A program made the translations under genes and the position numbers. The notes beneath the pieces were generated by a model, which saw nothing but the letters and a program-made list of their open reading frames with translations, was not told the origin of the DNA and made no database searches. From contig JAEUUY010000021.1 of the NCBI GenBank assembly GCA_016787225.1, forward strand, positions 36,408-100,407: a stretch of DNA of 64,000 nt, read 5' to 3'. Source of the stretch: Chitinophagales bacterium. Lineage in GTDB: Bacteria > Bacteroidota > Bacteroidia > Chitinophagales > JADJOU01. The stretch's first letter is position 1; each line of letters starts with the position of its first letter. Below, one piece after another: positions 43,201 through 51,372 of this stretch.

Positions 43201-44395
43201 GATTCAGTTTCTTCAAAAAAAATTAAAAGAAGGACATTCAAATATAGAATCATTAGTGTCGAGCACAGCTGTTGCCTTAATAGAACAAATAGATAATTTA
43301 GATAGCATAGCCACAGCATTTTCTAGCTACGCTCGACTGCACACGCCTCAACTAGAGATCATGGACTGGAAGTCTATGATTCAGAGTAGTGTTGAATTGT
43401 TTCAGTCTAGAAACGTAGAAGTAAATTTTTATTCTCATATCGATAAAACTATAGTCAATTGTGATAGAAATCAAATGACGAGTGTACTCAATAATTTAAT
43501 CAAGAATGCCATTCAGGCCTACGATGAAGATGATGCCCTAGTAAACCTTAAACTTCGAGAGAACCAAAGTTTTTATTTCTTAGAAATTGAAGATTTTGGA
43601 AAAGGTATAAGTGAGGAGGAAAAAGATAGAATTTTCGTGCCTAACTTTACTACTAAGTCTTCGGGTAGTGGATTAGGTTTAGCTATAGTCAAAAAGATTG
43701 TTACCACCATGAATGGAAATATTTGGTTTTCATCAGAACTAGGAAAGGGAACAAAATTTTATGTGTCTCTACCAAAACAAATTGTGAATAATGATTCCCA
43801 ATTTACAACTAGAGAAGAAGCATGGTTATCCACGGGATTTGTGAAAAACGAAACTGCAACTATTCTCGAAGATTTGAGATATCGATTCAGCGACAATGTA
43901 TTTACAAAGGTGCTATATACTGATTTTGATAAATCATTTTTACATGAAATAACTTATCATAAATTGATAAAGGCGAGCGAATTTTTATATTCAAAAAATA
44001 CAAATTATAGACTAGTCATTAAAGATGCACTACGACCATTTGAGGTGCAAAAAATGATGTGGGATTTGTATCAAGGGGACAATAAGTTAAATTTCATAGC
44101 ACCACCTGACAAAGATTCTATGCATAATTATGGTATGGCTGTGGATATATGGCTAGTGGAAGTTTTCACGGACGCTTATACACCTAATCAAGAGCTAGAT
44201 ATGGGTTGTGAATTTGATGAATTTTCGGAGCGTGCTCATTTTGATTATGAAAATTTAACCGAAGCACAAAGGTCAAATAGAAATTTGCTTCGCGAAGTGA
44301 TGAGGCTAGCAGGCTTTATTGCTTATGATCATGAATTTTGGCATTTTGAGGCTATGCACAAAGATTGGGTAAGAGAAAACTGCGTGAGAGTATAA
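40223..44395 (+). CDS. Sensor histidine kinase fused to a VanX-type D,D-dipeptidase
   Basis: A 1390-residue single open frame. Start is TTG at 40223, as the first in-frame ATG lies about 60 codons in, after TM1. N-terminal part: TM1, an extracytoplasmic region (about 45-205), about eight TM helices (about 210-480), a further sensor region (490-690), two TM helices, a third region (750-885) and a last TM helix. Then HAMP (about 912-960), HisKA with His981 in AHEIKNPLTPM, and a HATPase domain (SEEEKDRIFVPNFT, SGLGLAIVKKIV) ending near residue 1185. Residues about 1200-1390 are a VanX/DdpX M15D dipeptidase: LRPFEVQ with Arg1271, SMHNYGMAVDI with His1301 and Asp1308, and EFWHF with Glu1371 and His1374. 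All catalytic and zinc residues are present. With no TM between, the dipeptidase should lie in the cytoplasm. No receiver domain or response regulator gene is adjacent. Confidence 0.9.
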   Translation: MNYSFHRVKSLILFAFRQKSIRLSSLYFLVFTSLYWLISFNPFDAWFQSSRFNLLQKEIHSMEKLSKDSALLLKILNNANASKEIDNSDFFNPFIACQVYNSANFELEFWDKNTNYLHPEAINNINTISYREIGQDNFLLSKVKYNNKNIIFWFNLSSFITSELDNSIRFFHRDDERKEYMVLGYKEANSLDFVDSQDNFLFSIKRAIHANDLWIIIGLLVIIIATFFYLRILYFLTKPLTRVYPIIGCLVFVGLVYTTRKLLLFYKLPSIFYSLKLFNPSLYSSDVTPSLGDLFLFVFSTQIILYYLQENLILNLKRWENTWIAFIIHTAALIFLLGESFSINKIFERMVVESSIWFNFDYFPRLTIYSFIGLGIMLMTFSNYYLLSNLILKTIYNFKLSKKRTIVSFLIFITTVILLGFVGDFRFEIKLTFVLLLFFITIFYSRYYFNIKNRIFSFGVFLFFASFTTTFLLSRYNLKKEEVILSSIATNVTFGLDKVLEEKMLYLLESNNSDSLNSYLSSFRGIEFHKIDELEYQKWIDSRQYQSKELLLSNESAKLFLVHSNSIRQYLIQQKLGNVYHYMIVNPKTHLSNIANSTKEAINEVIIRENKISYGLYLSDTLLEQSGPYRYKKRYPYSKANIKFTDEQFGLDFDHFAFTLSDVIKVLVTIQKANPVSILSQFSYIFCINFILAIFLFLIVWSLRITYISEPFFHFNELRTKIVLAIFLLVISIFIGITILSFNSLKSRFTIYNKETSYNNLKVTKQAIEQIYSTNLYDPLTDLNPLFKKLKGISLLDYDLYDQGGKLIQSSETDIKNMDYPKLLDPRIFFHLRSNDDIQFNTRKGLEDAYLESFAILGSKISGVKYYIALTSQNGKGSQNEEMRLIVVLINLYVLVFLISLVFAIWLANRITKPLQTLTEKISNLGLARKNEYLEYSYQDEIGELVKRYNIMVDEIQESARILAEQQREEAWSEMAKQIAHEIKNPLTPMKLKIQFLQKKLKEGHSNIESLVSSTAVALIEQIDNLDSIATAFSSYARLHTPQLEIMDWKSMIQSSVELFQSRNVEVNFYSHIDKTIVNCDRNQMTSVLNNLIKNAIQAYDEDDALVNLKLRENQSFYFLEIEDFGKGISEEEKDRIFVPNFTTKSSGSGLGLAIVKKIVTTMNGNIWFSSELGKGTKFYVSLPKQIVNNDSQFTTREEAWLSTGFVKNETATILEDLRYRFSDNVFTKVLYTDFDKSFLHEITYHKLIKASEFLYSKNTNYRLVIKDALRPFEVQKMMWDLYQGDNKLNFIAPPDKDSMHNYGMAVDIWLVEVFTDAYTPNQELDMGCEFDEFSERAHFDYENLTEAQRSNRNLLREVMRLAGFIAYDHEFWHFEAMHKDWVRENCVRV

Positions 44396-44399
44396 GTAT

Positions 44400-45317
44400 A
44401 TGAATTGGAATTATTTACTCAAGGAGTATAGAAATTTTTTAAAATTAGAGAAGAATGCTTCTGCGCATACCTTAGACGCCTACCTCAATGATATTGGTAA
44501 ACTTCAGTCTTACTCTGAATTACAAAATCCGGCTATAGCTCCCTTGACTATCGAACGAAGACATATTGAGAATTTTTTGGCTTATCTATACGAAAACTTT
44601 TCAATCCAAGAGTCATCACAGGCACGCATACTTTCAGGTATTAAATCCTTCTTTAATTTTTTAATTTACCAGAATTATATTCAGCAAAATCCAGCCGAAC
44701 TGATAGATGCACCAAAACTGATTCGCAAATTACCCGATACATTAAGCTTTCAAGAGATAGAAGCTATGATAAATTCTATCGATGTCAGCACAGAACAAGG
44801 CACGAGAGATAGAGCTATACTAGAGGTTTTATATAGCTGCGGATTGCGAATTACGGAACTGTTGAATTTAAAGTTATCTGAGATACAGCTGGAGATAGAA
44901 ATCATTAAAGTCATTGGCAAGGGAAATAAAGAACGCATCGTGCCAATAGGTTCAGACGCTATTAAGTATCTTCGTTTATATTTAAATCATTATCGTAGTA
45001 AGAAGAAAGTAGATGAGAAATTTCAAGATTTTGTATTTCTAAATTTAAAAGGTACGCCTTTATCCAGAATATCGGTATTTAATATGATTAAGAAGCAGGT
45101 GAGTTTGATTGGCTTGCGCAAATCTATTTCTCCGCATACCTTTCGACATTCATTCGCTACACATTTGGTAGAAGGCGGTGCGGATTTGCGAGCGGTACAG
45201 GAGATGTTAGGACATGTTTCTATCACGACTACCGAGATTTATACTCATCTAGACAATCAATTTCTACGAAAAACTATCGAACAATTTCATCCTTTATATA
45301 AGAACAGCAATGTCTAA
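44400..45317 (+). CDS. xerD: Tyrosine recombinase XerD
   Basis: A 305-residue recombinase. N-terminal SAM-like core-binding domain (LLKEYRNFLKLEKNASAHTLDAYLNDI), catalytic domain with SCGLRITELLNL (Arg), IGKGNKERIVPIG (Lys), HTFRHSFATHLVEGG (HxxR), LGHVSITTTEIYTHL (His and Tyr). With its partner it resolves chromosome dimers at dif. It starts 4 nt after the kinase fusion gene and overlaps mutS2 by 8 nt. The length and context fit XerD rather than a phage integrase. Confidence 0.9.
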   Translation: MNWNYLLKEYRNFLKLEKNASAHTLDAYLNDIGKLQSYSELQNPAIAPLTIERRHIENFLAYLYENFSIQESSQARILSGIKSFFNFLIYQNYIQQNPAELIDAPKLIRKLPDTLSFQEIEAMINSIDVSTEQGTRDRAILEVLYSCGLRITELLNLKLSEIQLEIEIIKVIGKGNKERIVPIGSDAIKYLRLYLNHYRSKKKVDEKFQDFVFLNLKGTPLSRISVFNMIKKQVSLIGLRKSISPHTFRHSFATHLVEGGADLRAVQEMLGHVSITTTEIYTHLDNQFLRKTIEQFHPLYKNSNV

Positions 45318-47679
45318 TATCAATTATCTCAAGCAAACTGAAAAGCTCTTAGAATTTGACTTAGTAGTCAACGAGGTAGTTTCTTGCTTTCAGTCTGATT
45401 ATGGTAGAGATTATTATCAAACCAATATTTTAAATAAGCAGTTATCAAGAAATGACATTGAGTCTAGTTATCAATTCACAGCAGAATTTCAATTTGTAAG
45501 GAATCATTACCCGGATTTCATTATTCAGCATATATATAATTTCTCGAATCATTTTGAAAAATTTCATATCGAGAACTATTTTATACCTCGTGAAGACGTC
45601 CATAGGCTGCGATTAATGATATCTAATTTCCATACCACTAAGGTTTTCTTTAAAGAACAACAGCATAAATCAGAATTAGAAAATCTCAGTCGCATGAATG
45701 ATGTATTATTTTATGATACGGCATTGCTTCGTGAGATAGATCGCATACTGGATGAGGATGGCGAAGTCAAATCTTCAGCAAGCAAAGAATTAGCTGTAAT
45801 TCGAGAACGCAAAAAATCTATTTTCTCCGAAATCGACAAAGCCTTTTCGCGTGCTCTCGTCCATTATCGACAAAATGGAATATTGCATGAAGTAGAAGAA
45901 TCACTTAGACAAGGAAGACGTGTATTAGCTGTGGTCTCTTCTTACAAGCGATCGTTGCAGGGTATGGTCGTCGATGAATCTGAAACAGGAAATGTCGTCT
46001 ATATCGAACCGGCAGAAACTATATTTCTCAATAATGAAGCGTCGGAATTGGATAGGGAAGAAGATAGAGAAGTACGCAAAATCCTAATTCAGTTGACTGC
46101 TTTCTTGGCTAAGTATAAAAACTTACTATATCAATATCAGGAGTATTTGGCGAAGATGGACTCCATTCAAGCTATGCAGCGTTTTATGAATCGAATTGAT
46201 GGCAGTCTTCCAAAGTTAGGACAAAAATTTAATCTCAAGAATGCCTGTCATCCCTTACTCAAACTCAAAGCAAAGAAAGGTAACAAGCTAGTAGTTCCAT
46301 TTAATATTACCTTTGAATCGCACCATTATATGCTTGTCATTAGTGGACCTAATGCAGGAGGCAAGACGGTCACACTCAAAACACTCGGATTGCTGGCGCT
46401 TATGGCTCAGAAAGCCATACCTATACCTGCTGATGGCGATGCTATTATACCGCTTTATGATACGATTGTCGGTGATCTCGGTGATTTACAATCAATCGAG
46501 GATGAATTGAGTACTTATTCTTCCAAGCTTAAACTCTGGAATGAAATGATGAAGCAAGCTAATCAGAATAGCCTTCTACTCTTCGATGAATTGGGCGATG
46601 GCACCGACCCTAGTTTTGGCGCAGCTATGGCACAGTCTGTTTTAGAGCATATCCTAGTGAAAAAGTCAACGATAATAGCTACTACGCATTATAGCGATTT
46701 AAAGAAATTTTCAGAGTCACGCAAAGATAGCCTCAGTGCTAATATGCTTTTTGATGAAGCCAAATTAGAACCTTTGTTTAAACTCTCTGTAGGCTTTCCT
46801 GGCAGCTCTTATACCTTTCATATCGCACGTAAAATGGGCTTGAAAACCGAAATCATCCAACGAGCAGAAGAACTGAGCGAAACGGAGAAAGTGAAGTACG
46901 ATAGACAGTTATTCCGATTGGAGAAGAAAGAAAAGGATCTTCATCATAAGAAAAAGGAACTCGAACAATCCGAGAACGAGCTCAAAAAACAGATGAAAGA
47001 CTGGAATCGGCTTCACCTAGATATGGATTTGATGCGAAAGAAAATGCGCTATGAAAAAACGATGCTGCTGCAAGAACAAATAGCGGAGAAGGAGCGTGAG
47101 TTGAAACAATTTAAAGATGAACTCAAAGCCAAGAATAAACTAGAAGAAATTGCAGCAGAGCAGCAGCGTATCGAAGCTGAAAAAAAGGAGGCTGAGCAGA
47201 CCTCTAAAGACCTTTACAAACAAATACACAAAGTAGATCCGAACCAAAAATTGGCTATTGGCGATAGGGTTCAGTTTATACAAACCAATGCCATAGGAAT
47301 TATCGAGAAGATGAATAAAAATAAAGTGACCGTCATTTTCGATAATATGAAGTCCACGATTTCTGCTACAGAATTGATTTTACTACCTCCCGAAGAAACC
47401 AGCAAAAAATCGAGTACTAAAAAAATAATTGCTCTCGACCGCTCCAGTTCTCGAGAACTCGATGTGCGTGGAAAGTTTGCCTATGAGGCTATAGCCGAGT
47501 TGGATGATTTTATTAATAGAGCCTTACTCAATAATTTTCATGAAATCAAAATCATTCATGGCAAAGGGAAACTGCGTACCGATATCCTCAAACAACTCCG
47601 CCAATATAAAAGTATTACTAAATGCCAATCTGCGCTGCCCGAGCATGGAGGTGAGGGGGTGACGTATGTTTATTTTTAG
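45310..47679 (+). CDS. mutS2: MutS2 family endonuclease with Smr domain
   Basis: A 789-residue protein. N-terminal helical lever/core region, ATPase domain with VISGPNAGGKTVTLKTLGL (Walker A) and LLLFDELGDGTDPSFGAA (Walker B), TTHYSDLK, a long charged coiled coil (about 510-640: EKKEKDLHHKKKELEQSENEL), and a C-terminal Smr nuclease domain with LDVRGKFAYEA and IIHGKGKLRTDIL. MutS2 limits recombination and acts on collided ribosomes in other bacteria. Overlaps xerD by 8 nt. Confidence 0.95.
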   Translation: MSNINYLKQTEKLLEFDLVVNEVVSCFQSDYGRDYYQTNILNKQLSRNDIESSYQFTAEFQFVRNHYPDFIIQHIYNFSNHFEKFHIENYFIPREDVHRLRLMISNFHTTKVFFKEQQHKSELENLSRMNDVLFYDTALLREIDRILDEDGEVKSSASKELAVIRERKKSIFSEIDKAFSRALVHYRQNGILHEVEESLRQGRRVLAVVSSYKRSLQGMVVDESETGNVVYIEPAETIFLNNEASELDREEDREVRKILIQLTAFLAKYKNLLYQYQEYLAKMDSIQAMQRFMNRIDGSLPKLGQKFNLKNACHPLLKLKAKKGNKLVVPFNITFESHHYMLVISGPNAGGKTVTLKTLGLLALMAQKAIPIPADGDAIIPLYDTIVGDLGDLQSIEDELSTYSSKLKLWNEMMKQANQNSLLLFDELGDGTDPSFGAAMAQSVLEHILVKKSTIIATTHYSDLKKFSESRKDSLSANMLFDEAKLEPLFKLSVGFPGSSYTFHIARKMGLKTEIIQRAEELSETEKVKYDRQLFRLEKKEKDLHHKKKELEQSENELKKQMKDWNRLHLDMDLMRKKMRYEKTMLLQEQIAEKERELKQFKDELKAKNKLEEIAAEQQRIEAEKKEAEQTSKDLYKQIHKVDPNQKLAIGDRVQFIQTNAIGIIEKMNKNKVTVIFDNMKSTISATELILLPPEETSKKSSTKKIIALDRSSSRELDVRGKFAYEAIAELDDFINRALLNNFHEIKIIHGKGKLRTDILKQLRQYKSITKCQSALPEHGGEGVTYVYF

Positions 47680-47802
47680 TGAAAAGAGAATGCTAAGTAT
47701 CATGCATTCATGGGTTTTAGTCAGATTGATAAGAAATATCTTTTTTTAGTTACAATAATTCTAGTAATTTTAATTATCTTAGCTCTTTCTAAAGTATTAA
47801 AA

Positions 47803-50022
47803 ATGAAAGGTTTTATCATTTTTTTATTTCTGTTATTGGTTACAGATTTATTTTCACAAGGCGCTAGAAACTATACCGTGATGGTATCTGCCAATGTTCA
47901 AAAATCTCCTCCTCAGATTAGACTCAGCTGGGGTTTTCAATCAGGAGTGACTTCGTATCGTATTTTTAGAAAACTTAAATTGGATGCTAGCTGGGGAACC
48001 GCTGTCACTACCCTGACAGGGAATGATACTGTCTATACAGATAATAGTGTGCAACTGGCTACCTCATACGAATACCTCATAGAAAAGAATGCAGGGTCTT
48101 ATAATGCCTATGGTTTTATTAACTCAGGTATAGAAATACCCGTGACAAATACACCCAAGATAGTGATTCTATTGGTTGATAGTGTGATGCGTGATAGCAT
48201 AAATTCAGAGCTGACACAATGGACCTTGAATGCAGAAAATGAAGGCTGGAAAGTCGTAAGAATTGATGTGTCTCGAGGTCTGAAGTCAGATGCCGTGAAG
48301 GATAAGGTGGTTCTTGAATATCAGAAAGACCCTGAAAATACTAAATCACTTTTTATAGTAGGTCATGTGGCTGTTCCTTACTCAGGTTTTTTCAAACCTA
48401 CCCCTCCAGACGCGCATACTGAACATATCGTAGCATGGCCAGCAGATGCTTATTATGCAGATATTGATGGCATGTGGTCGGATGATCAGGTAGATGATAC
48501 CACGGGAGCACAGAAGCGAAACTGGAATAGACCCAATGATGGTGTATGGGATCAGACCATACTGGGAAATAATAACACCGCCGATATCGCTGTAGGTCGA
48601 GTTGATTTTTTCGATATGCCAGCCTTTACAAAGTCGGAAGCGACATTACTTAAGGATTATTTGAAAAAACTAAATGAATATAAAGTCGCAGATTATAGAG
48701 CTCAGCGAAGAGCTTTGATTGATGATAATTTTGGTGCCTTTAGTGGTGAAGCCTTTTCAGCAAGCGGTTGGGGAAATTTCTCTACCCTCATAGGCCGAGA
48801 GAATATTCTCGAATGTACTGCTGGAAATGGTATGGATTATCTAGGTACAATGGACACAGCATCGTATCTATGGAGCTATGGCTGTGGCGCAGGTAGCTAC
48901 ACGAGTTGCTCTGGGGTGGGTACTACAGTGAATTTCGCAGCACGTCAACCCCTATCGGTATTCACTATGCTATTTGGTTCTTATTTTGGCGACTGGGACA
49001 ATAGAAATAATGTACTTCGTGCAGCCTTAGCACATGGCAAAATTCTGACCAATGTTTGGAGCGGAAGACCGCGTTGGTTTTTCCACCACATGGCGCTGGG
49101 AGGCACTATAGGAGAATCAACTATCCTGACACAAAATAATCGAAATCCTGGTGCTTTGTACAATGGTATGAATTTCATGAATGGCATTCATATCGCCCTT
49201 TTAGGTGACCCTACACTCAAGCTGCATTATGTCAAACCACCTAAAAACTTATTTACCATCTTGAAAGATAGTGCTCATGTCAATCTTACGTGGTCAGTAA
49301 GTGGGGAAACGGTATTGGGATATAATATTTACAAGCGAAAATTAAAGGATGCCAATTTTATAAAACTAAATACCGCTATCGTTTCTTCGGCTAATTATGA
49401 TGATTCTTGTGTGAGTTCACCGGATACTTTTGTATATCAAGTGCGAGCAGTGCTTCTAGAAACTACACCTAGTGGAAGCTATTATAATGAAAGTATAGGT
49501 GCTACAGATACGTTTTTCAATGCTGCTGATTTAAAGCCTGTAGCTAATTTCAGTGTGGCCAACGCTGATCCTAATTTTACATTCACCAACTCTAGTCTGC
49601 GAAGTAAAAGTTATCAATGGACTTTCAGCGATACCAGTTTAAAATTTACTACAACTAATAGTTCTAGAAGCTATAAGAAAAACGGTGATGTATGGGTCTT
49701 ACTCACTAGCTCGAATCAATGTAGTTCTGATACTCAAAAGGTGAATATCAAGGTGACGAAGGCAGTTACTGCTGAGATTTCGAATATAAATTCTAGTTTG
49801 ATTCATATTTATCCAAATCCATTCAAAGATAATATCACTATAGTTTCTCCTTATGGCGGCAAATTGAAACTGTATAGTATCGATGGAAAACTACAAATGG
49901 ACTTAGATGTCAAATCATCAAGAGAAATTGTGAATCTAGCTGAACTTGCACCGGGAAATTATCTATTAGAATTTACAGATAAATCAGGAGTAAAGGATTT
50001 GCTGAAACTGACGAGGGAGTAA
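47803..50022 (+). CDS. T9SS-secreted protein with fibronectin-like and type A sorting domains
   Basis: About 739 residues from the ATG at 47803 (MKGFIIFLFLLLVTDLFSQ is the signal peptide; the upstream in-frame ATG at 47710 would add a second hydrophobic stretch and was rejected). After a fibronectin type III-like part (about 25-105) comes an unassigned domain (about 110-500) with VGHVAVPYSGFF, NNTADIAVGRVDFFD and LWSYGCGAGSYTSCSGVGTT that faintly resembles gingipain/caspase-type peptidases, but I do not claim activity. Further beta-sandwich parts follow, then a C-terminal T9SS type A domain (IYPNPFKDNITIVSPYGG...LYSIDGK...LAPGNYLLEF). Confidence 0.75.
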   Translation: MKGFIIFLFLLLVTDLFSQGARNYTVMVSANVQKSPPQIRLSWGFQSGVTSYRIFRKLKLDASWGTAVTTLTGNDTVYTDNSVQLATSYEYLIEKNAGSYNAYGFINSGIEIPVTNTPKIVILLVDSVMRDSINSELTQWTLNAENEGWKVVRIDVSRGLKSDAVKDKVVLEYQKDPENTKSLFIVGHVAVPYSGFFKPTPPDAHTEHIVAWPADAYYADIDGMWSDDQVDDTTGAQKRNWNRPNDGVWDQTILGNNNTADIAVGRVDFFDMPAFTKSEATLLKDYLKKLNEYKVADYRAQRRALIDDNFGAFSGEAFSASGWGNFSTLIGRENILECTAGNGMDYLGTMDTASYLWSYGCGAGSYTSCSGVGTTVNFAARQPLSVFTMLFGSYFGDWDNRNNVLRAALAHGKILTNVWSGRPRWFFHHMALGGTIGESTILTQNNRNPGALYNGMNFMNGIHIALLGDPTLKLHYVKPPKNLFTILKDSAHVNLTWSVSGETVLGYNIYKRKLKDANFIKLNTAIVSSANYDDSCVSSPDTFVYQVRAVLLETTPSGSYYNESIGATDTFFNAADLKPVANFSVANADPNFTFTNSSLRSKSYQWTFSDTSLKFTTTNSSRSYKKNGDVWVLLTSSNQCSSDTQKVNIKVTKAVTAEISNINSSLIHIYPNPFKDNITIVSPYGGKLKLYSIDGKLQMDLDVKSSREIVNLAELAPGNYLLEFTDKSGVKDLLKLTRE

Positions 50023-50044
50023 GAACGGTATTAGTATATTTTTT

Positions 50045-50125
50045 GCACCGCAGAGGCGCTGAGAGCGCAGAGAAAATTTCTGAGTAATCTGTGTTTTCCG
50101 TGAGAATAACCTCTGTGAAACTCTT
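50045..50125. repeat. CGCAGAG/CTCTGTG repetitive block
   Basis: GCAGAGGCGCTGAGAGCGC, AGAG and later CTCTGTGAAACTCT form an imperfect inverted repeat. Similar blocks are, in my recollection, widely scattered in free-living bacterial genomes; number and distribution here were not checked. Confidence 0.5.
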
Positions 50126-50254
50126 ATCCTCCTACCTAGCTGGATATTAGCGCAAGCGGTATCCGTACTTTTTCTAATAACTCCCACCTCGCAGGGTAAA
50201 ACTTAAGGTTCTTAGTCTTTCATGAATAATTAACATATTTATGATAACATCTTT

Positions 50255-50262
50255 TATCTTTG
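50255..50262 (+). promoter_or_regulatory. TAnnTTTG promoter box upstream of the orphan gene
   Basis: TATCTTTGC in otherwise plain intergenic DNA, 129 nt before the start of the orphan gene. Confidence 0.5.
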
Positions 50263-50391
50263 CTTGAAACAAAATTAAGAAAAGTGGGTCTCAACTATAC
50301 TAATTTACTGCGTGTTATCTCTCAAAATAGGGTGGAAATTCGAAGAAAGTTGCGGGTGTTATTTAGATAGGTGCTATTTTAGCGAACGAAC

Positions 50392-51000
50392 ATGAAACTT
50401 ACAATCATAATGGCAATTTGGCTTCAATTTTTTGGGGAACAAAGGATTTCAAAAGACATTGATACTCTAGAAACACATATAAAACAAGAGCTAGAAAAAG
50501 TAAAGCTTGATTTTTCCTTCCTAAAAAACAACCTAAAAGAAGTGAAGCCACCTTCACTATTTATTAAGGGTAAAGAACCTAATAAAGACTATTTTATTTA
50601 TAACCACACGAACTGGATTCTGAACAAATTAAAAGATACAATTAGCGGCGAATACATTAAACTTTTTTACCCCCTTTTCAAAGAAAAAATCCATGGCGGA
50701 ATAATCGTAATAATTCAAAAAGATTTAATTACAGTTTTGGGAGATATGGAACATTGTGGAAATTTTGGCTTAACAAAGAAAGAAGAGATTGCTAACGGCT
50801 ACCTAACCTTCGCAGAACAGCTAACTAAAATCTTTTATGGAACAAAAGTACTACTATGTAGTGAACAAATAGTTAACATAGAAGAAAGAGAAGTGAGTTT
50901 TGAAACTATAGAAAAAGAATGCATTGAGTCAAAAGTAAGAAAGGTGAATGACATAATGGAAATCAATCACGAAAATTACTACATTAGTCAAATAGAATAA
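50392..51000 (+). CDS. Orphan protein, unknown function
   Basis: A 202-residue protein with a weak N-terminal hydrophobic stretch (MKLTIIMAIWLQFFG), then a helical, Lys/Glu-rich body with LKDTISGEYIKLFYPLFKEK and VIIQKDLITVLGDMEHCG. I do not recognise it. It is followed, 15 nt after the stop, by a 114-bp inverted-repeat element, and preceded by a repetitive block. Codon use looks like its neighbours, but the setting looks accessory. Confidence 0.6.
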   Translation: MKLTIIMAIWLQFFGEQRISKDIDTLETHIKQELEKVKLDFSFLKNNLKEVKPPSLFIKGKEPNKDYFIYNHTNWILNKLKDTISGEYIKLFYPLFKEKIHGGIIVIIQKDLITVLGDMEHCGNFGLTKKEEIANGYLTFAEQLTKIFYGTKVLLCSEQIVNIEEREVSFETIEKECIESKVRKVNDIMEINHENYYISQIE

Positions 51001-51015
51001 AAACAGCACTTATCT

Positions 51016-51129
51016 GGCGGTTTGGCATAAGGCAGGGTGCAGTTTGGTGTTGAAAGTTTCGGAATTTAAATTATCTTTGTCATTATGCGAAAAAGTATCC
51101 TTTTAAAACCCGCCCTACGCCAAGCCGCC
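51016..51129. repeat. 114-bp element with 24-bp terminal inverted repeats
   Basis: Left end GGCGGTTTGGCATAAGGCAG (51016 on) is matched by the reverse complement of the right end, which reads GGCGGCTTGGCGTAGGGCGG (51106-51129), with only a few mismatches. The middle is A/T-rich and carries TATCTTTG at 51072-51079, followed 5 nt later by an ATG (51085) opening a 20-codon frame that runs through the right end. It lies 15 nt after the orphan gene. It could be a MITE, or a recombination-site-like end of a gene cassette. Confidence 0.55.
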
Positions 51130-51249
51130 TTCCGCTACAATCAGTAAAGCGCGAAAACCAACAGAAAGACGATGAAAACAATAATAATTTCAATTCTACT
51201 GTCCCTTTTCAGAAGACTCTGAGGGAAGAAAATAATACCGTAAGCGTAT

Positions 51250-51355
51250 TAGTAATAGTCTAATGTCGCATGGCTCTAAACAAATACAGCTACGGCATTT
51301 ACCATAGCAAGGTTTTAAATTGGGTTGGACCATTTTAAAACCGCTATTGGTATAA
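51250..51355 (-). repeat. Dispersed intergenic repeat, copy B
   Basis: Reverse complement TTATACCAATAGCGG..., GGTAAATGCCGTAG... TTTGTTTAG aligns with 12350-12465 in the same order, with a shorter second half (no GAGCG-AGCG match). Confidence 0.45.
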
Positions 51356-51372
51356 GATAACTGTGTAGTGGA

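Larger units (their letters stand above)
50023..50391. other. Intergenic stretch with a repetitive block and one promoter box
   Basis: No gene is visible. Bases 50045-50125 read CACCGCAGAGGCGCTGAGAG..., GCGCAGAG..., and ...ACCTCTGTGAAACTCT, a short dispersed repeat of CGCAGAG/CTCTGTG type. A TATCTTTG box lies at 50255-50262. About 125 nt of leader follow before the orphan gene at 50392, with no clear hairpin or small gene. Confidence 0.5.
51001..51372. other. Intergenic stretch made of inverted-repeat element, gene relic and dispersed repeat
   Basis: Contains the 51016-51129 element, a short relic of a secreted-protein start (MKTIIISILLSLFRRL, 51172-51222, then a stop) and the dispersed repeat copy B (51250-51355). 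No intact gene is seen. Confidence 0.6.

Noticed and set aside
44400..45317. Phage or mobile-element integrase
   Set aside because: Length, motifs and its place next to mutS2 without phage genes or attachment sites fit housekeeping XerD.
47803..50022. Gingipain-type C25 peptidase
   Set aside because: The glycine- and cysteine-rich segments are only vaguely similar; a catalytic His-Cys pair could not be placed with confidence.
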